A program made the position numbers and the translations under genes. A stretch of DNA of 8,499 nt from Spirochaetales bacterium (GTDB taxonomy: Bacteria; Spirochaetota; Spirochaetia; SZUA-6): assembly GCA_003233545.1 (NCBI GenBank), contig QILZ01000228.1, positions 1-8,499 on the forward strand, written 5' to 3'. The stretch's first letter is position 1. The number at the start of each line of letters is the position of its first letter. Positions 1 through 5,368 of this stretch are shown here, one piece after another. Below the pieces are notes generated by a model. It was not told where the DNA came from, made no database searches, and worked only from the letters and a program-made list of their open reading frames with translations.

Positions 1-639
1 TTTAAAGGAAAGTGTGTTCTTATTACCGCGGGGGCGACAAGGGCATATATCGATCCTGTACGGTATATAACGAATGATGCCTCGGGCAGAACCGGGGTCG
101 AAATTGCTTTTGCTTTTTATATGAGGGGCGCCCGGATCTTTTTTATTTGTAATAAAAAGGTTTTGGAAAGATTTCCTGAGATTTCCATTTATTCAGAGAG
201 AATATTCGTAGTTGAAACCACCGGTCAGGTACTGGAAAAGGCAAAACATATTTTCCCGGATATTGACATCTATGTTAGTTCTGCGGCTTTAAGCGATTTT
301 ATAAATGAGCCGGAAAAGAATAAACTGAAGAAAAGGGAAGGATATTTTGAATTTAAGATTCCTATAGGTCCCGATGTCTTTAAGGAGCTTTCGGAGATTA
401 AAGAAAAACAAGTAATGGTAGGATTTGCCCTGGAAACTGAAAACTTAAAAGAGAATGCGCTGAATAAACTGAGAGAGAAAAGTATGGATGTAATACTTGC
501 TAATACTAATTCTGCTATTGCTTCGGATAAAACTACCGGGTTTATTATCGACAGGCTGGGTAACAGAGTCGAATTAAAGAATTGTAATAAGACGCTCCTT
601 GCAGAAAAGTTAGTACGGGTTATCGGGAATATCCGGTAA
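1..639 (+). CDS. coaBC: Phosphopantothenoylcysteine synthetase domain (CoaB part of CoaBC), 5' end outside window
   Basis: This is the C-terminal 212 codons of a frame open from base 1 and ending in TAA at 637-639. The enzyme joins 4'-phosphopantothenate to cysteine with CTP in cytoplasmic coenzyme A synthesis; in most bacteria it is fused behind the CoaC decarboxylase. Family motifs seen: ITAGATRAYIDPVRYITN then ASGRTG (visible residues 8-32), matching the ITAGGTREPIDPVRFI..SSGKMG nucleotide-binding signature; SSAALSDF followed by KLKK (about residues 93-111), where the family's catalytic lysine lies; and VGFALETE..KENA..KL (about 140-157), the conserved VGFAAET block. The first ATG in the window (121) lies inside the fold after the glycine-rich loop and is not the real start. 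Whether a CoaC flavoprotein domain precedes it cannot be seen, so a stand-alone CoaB is also possible. The family call is secure. Confidence 0.93.
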   Translation, partial: FKGKCVLITAGATRAYIDPVRYITNDASGRTGVEIAFAFYMRGARIFFICNKKVLERFPEISIYSERIFVVETTGQVLEKAKHIFPDIDIYVSSAALSDFINEPEKNKLKKREGYFEFKIPIGPDVFKELSEIKEKQVMVGFALETENLKENALNKLREKSMDVILANTNSAIASDKTTGFIIDRLGNRVELKNCNKTLLAEKLVRVIGNIR

Positions 640-751
640 GGTATCGATTTTAATTTTTACCTGGCTCCGGATAATTGTGGCTAACAAAAAACCCTGGTAA
701 ACCTGTGATATAAATTTTACAATCGGCTGGAGAAGCAAGGGAAAAAGAAAA
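640..751 (+). other. Spacer between coaB and the MOT1 transporter with an interrupted inverted repeat
   Basis: This 112-bp spacer holds an imperfect inverted repeat: TTTACCTGG at 656-664 and CCTGGTAAA at 693-701 pair at 8 of 9 positions around a 28-nt loop, with one central T:T mismatch. No T-tract follows, so it is not a standard terminator. A TATAAA at 709-714 could be a -10 box, but no fitting -35 hexamer lies 16-18 bp upstream. The hairpin might be a leader element or operator for the transporter. I could not match it to the molybdenum-cofactor or any other riboswitch consensus by eye. Confidence 0.3.
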
Positions 752-1948
752 ATGCGCATAGGCAGCTTTGAATTCAGTTTACAGGAATTAGCAGGCTCGA
801 TGGGAGATTTTGGGACGCTGTTTCCACTTGCGATCGGATACATTGTGGTCAACGGCATGAATCCGGCAGGATTCCTTGTGATGATGGGGTTAACGAATAT
901 CGCATTGGGATTGGTTTACAAACTTCCGATGCCTTTGCAGCCGAAGAAAGTCATCGCTGTTATGGCAATAGCACAAAAATGGAAGCCTGAATTGATTTAT
1001 GCATCGGGATTTGGCACAGGGATTGTGTGGCTGTTCATGTCTTTAACAGGCTGGACTCAAAAGTTAGCAAATCATACACCAAAATCAGTAGTCAGAGGTA
1101 TTCAAATAGCGTTGGGAGTCATGCTGGGATGGCAGGGGATAAAGTGGATTATCGGCTGGCAAAAATTAACAGTAATGTCCAACGAGTGGATTGTCAATGT
1201 TATCCTGGGCATCATTGCTATTGTAATCGTCCTGACCTTGCGGAAAAACAGGTATGCGCCCGCCGCTGTCGTTTTAATTGTCTTAGGTATCGCTGTTATT
1301 GCAATAAAAGGGAATCTGTTGAATATATTTCAAGTCGGATTTGAGCTTCCGCCTATTACAAAATTCGGCTTTCGGGACATTTACCAGGCAATGATACTGG
1401 CGGGATTTGTTCAACTCCCATTGACTGCGACAAATGCAATTATCGCCACAGCGGCTTTAATCAAAGAATACTGGCCCAAGAGGCCGGTCGGTGAAAAAAA
1501 ATTAGCCCTCAACATGGGTGTCATAAATGTCATCGTTGCTTTCTTCGGTGGAATGCCGATGTGTCACGGCGCCGGCGGGCTTGCCGGGCAGTACTATTTC
1601 GGCGCACGGACGGGCGGAACGAACATAATCGAAGGAATTATCGAAATCAGTCTCGGGCTATTTTTCTCTCAGACCATCGTCGGGCTGTTTGCAGCTTTCC
1701 CGGCGGGCATTATCGGTGCGATGCTGTTCATGGTGGGTATTGTTCTGGCGAAATATGCTTTAACATTACGAGCAAAAGATATCATCCCTGCTGCTGTCAC
1801 AGCGGGAATATCTATTATTTGGAATATGGCGTTTGGTTTTATCGCTGGATTGTTAACCTACTTTGCTATAAAGTATTACTTCCGCGCCATAGGCAAATGT
1901 AAATCCTGCAGCTCGTTTTTCGAATTGACATCAAACAGCAAAATGTGA
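752..1948 (+). CDS. MOT1-family molybdate/sulfate transporter
   Basis: A 398-residue polytopic inner-membrane protein with about ten hydrophobic segments. It matches the MOT1-type oxyanion transporter family (distant SulP relatives) through both signature regions. The N-terminal one is ELAGSMGDFGT (residues 12-22) plus PMPLQPKK (59-66); the second is QLPLTATNAI (221-230) plus GGMPMCHGAGGLAGQ and FGARTGG (266-289). These paired P-x-Q-P-x-K and CHGAGGLAGQ motifs are highly characteristic. Family members import molybdate; some are annotated as sulfate transporters, and sequence alone does not settle the substrate. ATG 752 is chosen because it sits directly before the first conserved segment and has a purine-rich AAGGG about 10 nt upstream. 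No modABC, modE or molybdopterin gene lies in the window. The hydrophilic tail carries a CKSC pair (383-386), which is unusual and of unknown meaning. Family call confident, substrate not. Confidence 0.9.
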   Translation: MRIGSFEFSLQELAGSMGDFGTLFPLAIGYIVVNGMNPAGFLVMMGLTNIALGLVYKLPMPLQPKKVIAVMAIAQKWKPELIYASGFGTGIVWLFMSLTGWTQKLANHTPKSVVRGIQIALGVMLGWQGIKWIIGWQKLTVMSNEWIVNVILGIIAIVIVLTLRKNRYAPAAVVLIVLGIAVIAIKGNLLNIFQVGFELPPITKFGFRDIYQAMILAGFVQLPLTATNAIIATAALIKEYWPKRPVGEKKLALNMGVINVIVAFFGGMPMCHGAGGLAGQYYFGARTGGTNIIEGIIEISLGLFFSQTIVGLFAAFPAGIIGAMLFMVGIVLAKYALTLRAKDIIPAAVTAGISIIWNMAFGFIAGLLTYFAIKYYFRAIGKCKSCSSFFELTSNSKM

Positions 1949-2128
1949 AAACGGGGAACTAACCCAACTTTATTTTAAAAGATCTTCTACGGTTATGGCT
2001 ATCCGGTTATCATTTATTCACCTTGCAGCCTTGCCTGAAAGATGGTTTGCCATGTGATTCACCCGAATCTATGGCAACAGCAGGAATCTCATATTTTTCG
2101 TGATAAATGGCATAGTAAAAGAAAGGTT

Positions 2129-2242
2129 TTAAGGAGATCCAAATGCTTCTTTTCTGAGATAATCTCCAGGTGGATCGATAACAGGAGCTTCTATGTTTTT
2201 ACTATTTAAATAATTTTCTCCGGAAACGGAATTTTTCGACAT
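2129..2242 (-). CDS. Candidate 37-residue small ORF, unrecognised
   Basis: ATG at 2242 to TAA at 2129. The product is hydrophilic, has no cysteine and no membrane segment; a central stretch reads NIEAPVIDPPGDYLRKEAFG. It overlaps the 31-codon ORF 2297-2202 in another frame. A GGGAGG lies about 16 nt upstream of the ATG, too far to be a good SD site. It may be the frameshifted continuation of the upstream small ORF rather than a gene of its own. I do not recognise a family, and chance is a real alternative. Confidence 0.2.
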   Translation of the reverse strand: MSKNSVSGENYLNSKNIEAPVIDPPGDYLRKEAFGSP

Positions 2243-2297
2243 ACCCGCAGTGCCTGCAGAGAGCCTCCCATTCTTCTTCTTTAAACCAAAAAGTCAT
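2202..2297 (-). CDS. Candidate 31-residue small ORF with one CxxC, unrecognised
   Basis: ATG at 2297 to TAG at 2204-2202, followed at once by an in-frame TAA. The peptide is rich in aromatic and charged residues (FWFKEEEW), holds ALCRHCGYVEKF with a single C-R-H-C pair (residues 14-17), and ends in a basic tail (RFRRKLFK). One CxxC looks like half of a zinc ribbon; a second pair is not found downstream in this frame. No good SD site precedes the ATG. It could be the head of a decayed zinc-ribbon gene or a chance frame. Confidence 0.25.
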   Translation of the reverse strand: MTFWFKEEEWEALCRHCGYVEKFRFRRKLFK

Positions 2298-2346
2298 ATT
2301 AATATTCACTTAAAGAGGACTGCACTCCCTGATTAACTGCAGGCAC
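2250..2346. repeat. Perfect 10-bp inverted repeat, arms 77 nt apart
   Basis: GTGCCTGCAG at 2250-2259 is the exact reverse complement of CTGCAGGCAC at 2337-2346; the match does not extend in either direction. The arms lie downstream of the histidine kinase gene and bracket the start of the 31-codon ORF. No transposase, target duplication or other mobile-element sign accompanies them. The role is unknown; a long-range stem in the kinase 3' UTR is one possibility. Confidence 0.45.
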
Positions 2347-2381
2347 GGTTTTAAAATCGTATAAATTCATTTAAAACTACT

Positions 2382-3887
2382 TTAGTCTTTATAGCCTTTG
2401 CTATTCGGCAGAGTAAAATAAAATCTGCTTCCTTCGCCATTTCTGCTTTCCACGCCGGCACGGCCTCCTGATTTCTTTACAATTCTCTGTACAATAGAAA
2501 GCCCTAGTCCGTGCCCCTTGGTGCCGGATTGCTGAAGCCGTTCAAAAGGTGTAAAAAGTTTTTTTATTTCTTTCTTTGATAATCCAGGCCCGTTATCCTT
2601 TATCCAGAAGCAAATATAGCCGTCATGCTCGATATCCGCCCCTATCACTATATGCGGGGGCCTGCCGCCGTATTTAAGTGCATTGCTCATATAGTTAAAC
2701 CACACTTCCTCTATCCATTGCCTGTGCCCTGCCGCTTCGGGCCAGGTATCGGGAGTAACAATCCGGGCATTTAATTGCCGGATTAAAAATTCCAGTCTCT
2801 TTTTAGCTTCTGCAACAATGCTTCCCATATCGAGTGTTTCTGTTTTTACATCATCTATACCCTGCACACTTGCCAGGAGGAGTAGTTCATCGATTATATC
2901 ACGTATTTTATATACACTTTGCTGCACCATTTCTATATAACCGGACTGTTCTTTGTTTAAAATCCCCTTGGTATCAAGTTTTAAGAGAGTCAGATATCCG
3001 TTTATGCCGGATAAAGGATTCTTAATATCATGAGCCACGGTATGTGCAAAGGCATCCAATTCCGCATTTTTTGTTTCCAATTTCGAAGCATATTTTTGTA
3101 AGGCGATTTCCGCCTCTTTCTGTGCGGTAATGTCCTCTTTAATGGCAATAAAATGGGTAATCTGTCCTTCCGGGTCATAAATCGGAGCAATATTAGCTGC
3201 TTCCCAGTATAACCTGTTATCCTTTCGGCGGTTTAAGAACTCCCCGTGCCATTCTTTTCCCGAATTAATTGTCTCCCATAATTTTTTGTAAAAATCATTA
3301 TCATGTTCTCCGGATTTAAGAATTCCCGGATTTTTGCCCAGAACTTCTTCTTTGGAATACCCTGTAATCGAGATAAACTTTGAGTTTACATACTCTATAA
3401 TACCATTTTTATCCGTTATAACTATCGTATTTGCACTATGCTCAACGGCATTGATATATTTTCTGAGTTCTTCATTCTGTTTTTGCAGCTCTTTCTGATA
3501 ACTGCAGATAAGCATTTCCGCTTTTTTCCTGGATACCATAAGCCGATGAATTACTTCATCCGTGATGATAATAATAGCTGTTATGGACAGAATATTAATA
3601 ACGGAAGATTCGAAGTGTTGTATCTTATGAGAAGTTACCCAGACAGCATCCGCAGAAAGAATCAGGATTAAAGACAGGTACAGCCATCTTTTGTAAAAAA
3701 AAGCCGATACAAGACATGGAATTATGAATATATAAATAAAACTTTCCCTGAACTTAAATATCACAATCAAGATGCTGAATAAAAGAAGAGTCGATGTAAA
3801 AAGTATAAATGCTGTTAAAGGATGGATACTGTTATTGTCAAATCCAACCTGGTCGCATATTTCCTGCTCTTTCATTTTCTTACCCAT
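2382..3887 (-). CDS. Membrane PAS-domain sensor histidine kinase (orphan)
   Basis: A 501-residue sensor kinase. An N-terminal block of about four hydrophobic helices (residues about 25-112) has only short loops, so the signal is probably sensed within the membrane or by the PAS domain. A coiled coil (about 115-148) leads to a PAS/PAC domain (about 145-258, with NSKFISITGYSKEEVLG). The dimerisation/phosphoacceptor helix has H286 in AHDIKNPL. The ATPase domain has N402 in the N box (NYMSNALKY), DNGPG 431-435 (G1), FTPFER 445-450 (F box) and GHGLGLS 458-464 (G2). All catalytic motifs are intact, so it should be active. There is no receiver domain and no response regulator beside it, making it an orphan whose partner is elsewhere. 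The start is ATG 3887 or the in-frame ATG 3875 (MGKKMKEQ); neither has a good SD site. Ligand unknown. Confidence 0.93.
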   Translation of the reverse strand: MGKKMKEQEICDQVGFDNNSIHPLTAFILFTSTLLLFSILIVIFKFRESFIYIFIIPCLVSAFFYKRWLYLSLILILSADAVWVTSHKIQHFESSVINILSITAIIIITDEVIHRLMVSRKKAEMLICSYQKELQKQNEELRKYINAVEHSANTIVITDKNGIIEYVNSKFISITGYSKEEVLGKNPGILKSGEHDNDFYKKLWETINSGKEWHGEFLNRRKDNRLYWEAANIAPIYDPEGQITHFIAIKEDITAQKEAEIALQKYASKLETKNAELDAFAHTVAHDIKNPLSGINGYLTLLKLDTKGILNKEQSGYIEMVQQSVYKIRDIIDELLLLASVQGIDDVKTETLDMGSIVAEAKKRLEFLIRQLNARIVTPDTWPEAAGHRQWIEEVWFNYMSNALKYGGRPPHIVIGADIEHDGYICFWIKDNGPGLSKKEIKKLFTPFERLQQSGTKGHGLGLSIVQRIVKKSGGRAGVESRNGEGSRFYFTLPNSKGYKD

Positions 3888-3926
3888 ATATAAAGATTAA
3901 ACGAAGATTCGTCATAACCGGAATTT

Positions 3927-3956
3927 ATTATATATTTACTACACGGAAAGTGTAAC
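3927..3956 (-). promoter_or_regulatory. Probable sigma70-type promoter of the histidine kinase gene, with overlapping inverted repeat
   Basis: On the minus strand a perfect TATAAT (-10) at 3932-3927 lies 18 bp downstream of GTTACA (-35, four of six consensus bases) at 3956-3951, and 40 bp upstream of the kinase start codon. A small inverted repeat, TACAC and GTGTA around a 5-nt centre (3940-3954), covers the spacer and touches the -35, where a repressor or the kinase's own partner regulator could bind. The promoter is supported by position and -10 match; the operator is inference. Confidence 0.55.
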
Positions 3957-3966
3957 AGAAATATCA

Positions 3967-4019
3967 GGGTTAATGCAAATACTTATGAATATAGAGGTTT
4001 GATTCATTAACCTTTTTTT
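3967..4019 (+). terminator. Terminator-like hairpin plus T7, oriented to the plus strand
   Basis: GGTTAATG at 3968-3975 and CATTAACC at 4005-4012 form a perfect 8-bp stem, extendable by a G:T wobble, around a 29-nt loop, followed directly by seven T (4013-4019). A shorter competing hairpin uses GAGGTT (3994-3999) with AACCTT (4009-4014), so the two folds exclude each other. Both flanking genes are on the minus strand, and read that way there is no U-tract after the stem. It would end plus-strand RNA, perhaps antisense RNA or read-through. The large loop and AT-rich stem make it a weak terminator. Confidence 0.35.
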
Positions 4020-4093
4020 CGTTTTTAGGGTGTAGTTCTATGCAGGGCGAGCCGTATATTAAAAGTTTCGATTTCCGGCCGGAGGAGAAAAAA

Positions 4094-5239
4094 TCAACCT
4101 GTATTCTTTCCGGGTTCCGGTTCTTTAATCTTTATCCGGGTAAGTATAATTATACAGATAAGAAGTATCAGTGTAAAATAATATGCGTGCCCGATACCGA
4201 TAACCGAAGCGATTACCCCTAACAGGAAAGGAAAAACCATCCCTCCGAGAGAGATTGCTGCGAAGAGAATACCGGTTATCGTACCTGGTTTTTCCGGGTA
4301 GGCGGAGGTACCATAAGCCATTAAAAGGGGGAAGAAGGGCGAAACTCCTATCCCATAGAAAAATACAATAATAATTTTAGCTGTAAGGCTGTGTACAGCA
4401 AGGAACAATAAAAAGGAAACAAGTCCCAGGAGCGGAAGAATCCTGATTATTTTGACAAGTGAAAACTTTTTTAAAAGCTTTGAAGTAAGAAACCGTCCGA
4501 GTATGGTGCCTGCGAGATAGATAGAAACGGCTGCACTGGCAAGTTGAATGCCGGTAGAGAATACGGTTTTTATGTACTCGGCAAGCCAGTATGAGAAGCC
4601 GAAATCTATGCTTATGTAGAGAAACAGTATGATAAAACTGAAGAGTACTTTTGGATTGCCGAGGATTGAGAAAAGTTTTTCCTTTCCCGTATCCTTCTTT
4701 TTAGGGTTAGGAATGGACGTGGGGAGTATTAAGGAAAATAAAATTATCCCGGGCAAGGCAGTCTCCCAGAAGGGGAAGCGCCAGTTCTTACCGATTATGT
4801 AGTTAAAGGAAACAATCAGAGGAGCGATAAAACTGCCGGAAGCAGAGAAAAAAGCCATTACCGTTAAATTTCTATTGCGGTGTTCAGGAAAAAGGTAGAG
4901 CATAATGCTCTGGCTAACAGCTCCAATAGGACTTCCGGCTATACTGAGAATGGTCAGAAAGAGCAGAAAGGAAAGATATGTCCTGGAAAAACCCAGAAGG
5001 ATAAGCCCGGCTGTAAGAAAAGCCGCCGAAACAAGGAAGATGTTCTTCTTATTGGTATAATCCGATGCGACGCTTCCGAAAGTAGTTCCGAGGAGCGAAC
5101 CCGCGGATAAAATAGTAAAAAACAACCCTGCTTTAGGGTAATCTATGGAAAGGTCCTTAATGATACCGGGGAGAGAAGGACCGAAAAGTGAAAGAATCAT
5201 TACCCAGAGAAAATTTGCTGCGAAAGCTATCTGCGGCAT
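4094..5239 (-). CDS. Major facilitator superfamily transporter
   Basis: A 381-residue membrane protein with about eleven to twelve hydrophobic helices in two halves split by a charged loop (about 178-195, NPKKKDTGKEK). After helix 2, GSVASDYTNKKN (55-66) is a weak form of MFS motif A; the equivalent loop of the second half is GRFLTSKLLKKFS (248-260). Overall style, with FGFSYWLAEYI (213-223) in helix 7, recalls the fucose-permease-like (FHS) branch, but that is an impression and the substrate is unknown. ATG 5239 is supported by GAGGT 7-11 nt upstream. The gene lies 129 bp after feoB on the same strand, so it could be the last operon member or use its own promoter at 5320-5349. Being next to feo does not make it an iron transporter; siderophore, sugar or drug export are all possible. 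Confidence 0.85.
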   Translation of the reverse strand: MPQIAFAANFLWVMILSLFGPSLPGIIKDLSIDYPKAGLFFTILSAGSLLGTTFGSVASDYTNKKNIFLVSAAFLTAGLILLGFSRTYLSFLLFLTILSIAGSPIGAVSQSIMLYLFPEHRNRNLTVMAFFSASGSFIAPLIVSFNYIIGKNWRFPFWETALPGIILFSLILPTSIPNPKKKDTGKEKLFSILGNPKVLFSFIILFLYISIDFGFSYWLAEYIKTVFSTGIQLASAAVSIYLAGTILGRFLTSKLLKKFSLVKIIRILPLLGLVSFLLFLAVHSLTAKIIIVFFYGIGVSPFFPLLMAYGTSAYPEKPGTITGILFAAISLGGMVFPFLLGVIASVIGIGHAYYFTLILLICIIILTRIKIKEPEPGKNTG

Positions 5240-5292
5240 CTGTACCTCATTATGTAAAACAGATGTCTATGGGAAGGTAAATTCCTTTTCAT
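5227..5292 (-). CDS. Candidate 21-residue upstream ORF overlapping the MFS start
   Basis: ATG at 5292 with a GAGAG about 5 nt upstream runs through the transporter's SD and start (5239) in another frame and stops at TAG 5229-5227. The peptide is basic, reading MKRNLPSHRHLFYIM then RYRCRR. Ribosomes ending 10 nt inside the MFS gene could re-initiate or block its start. The overlap is seen; any control role is inference, and chance is likely at this length. Confidence 0.2.
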   Translation of the reverse strand: MKRNLPSHRHLFYIMRYRCRR

Positions 5293-5319
5293 GGCAACTC
5301 TCTCAGGCTGTTTTAGGAT

Positions 5320-5349
5320 AATATAACATAGCCGATGATAATAAGTAAA
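5320..5349 (-). promoter_or_regulatory. Possible promoter for the MFS transporter
   Basis: Minus-strand TTTACT at 5349-5344 (four of six -35 bases) and TATATT at 5325-5320 (five of six -10 bases) are 18 bp apart and would start RNA about 75 nt before the transporter. The site begins 20 bp after the feoB stop codon, and no terminator is visible between the two genes, so the MFS gene may be both read through and separately transcribed. Confidence 0.3.
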
Positions 5350-5368
5350 TGATTCATAGGCGAATGAT

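Larger units (their letters stand above)
1949..2381. other. 433-bp gap without a convincing gene; possible decayed minus-strand coding DNA
   Basis: Neither strand carries a long reading frame here. On the minus strand, three consecutive stretches look protein-like but lie in shifting frames: 2297-2202 (31 codons), 2242-2129 (37 codons), and an open run from 2198 to a TGA at 2012-2010 that includes YEIPAVAIDSGESHGKPSF. A perfect 10-bp inverted repeat (2250-2259 and 2337-2346) brackets the start of the first. Genes on both sides point into the gap, so it should also hold the 3' ends of both transcripts, but I see no strong terminator for either. Confidence 0.4.

Noticed and set aside
610..858. 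An 82-codon minus-strand frame across the coaB/MOT1 junction
   Set aside because: It is antisense to two well-supported coding ends, has no recognisable motif and no SD site.
1561..1902. A 113-codon plus-strand frame and similar shorter ones inside the MOT1 gene
   Set aside because: They lie fully inside the strongly supported transporter in other frames, with compositions unlike real proteins (runs of arginine and cysteine).
2131..2167. AAGGAG followed at a good distance by ATG on the plus strand (start 2143)
   Set aside because: The frame encodes only four residues (MLLF) before TGA 2155-2157; the SD also pairs with ATCTCC at 2162-2167. Most likely chance, though a micro-leader is not excluded.
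2348..2377. Inverted repeat GTTTTAAA / TTTAAAAC just after the kinase stop, as a terminator
   Set aside because: The stem is almost pure A-T and no U-tract follows in the minus-strand direction, so it is too weak to call.
5300..5330. Fur or DtxR operator near TTTTAGG between feoB and the MFS gene
   Set aside because: Only one half-site-like TTAGG is seen without its inverted partner; no support for an operator. The real feo promoter is beyond the right edge.
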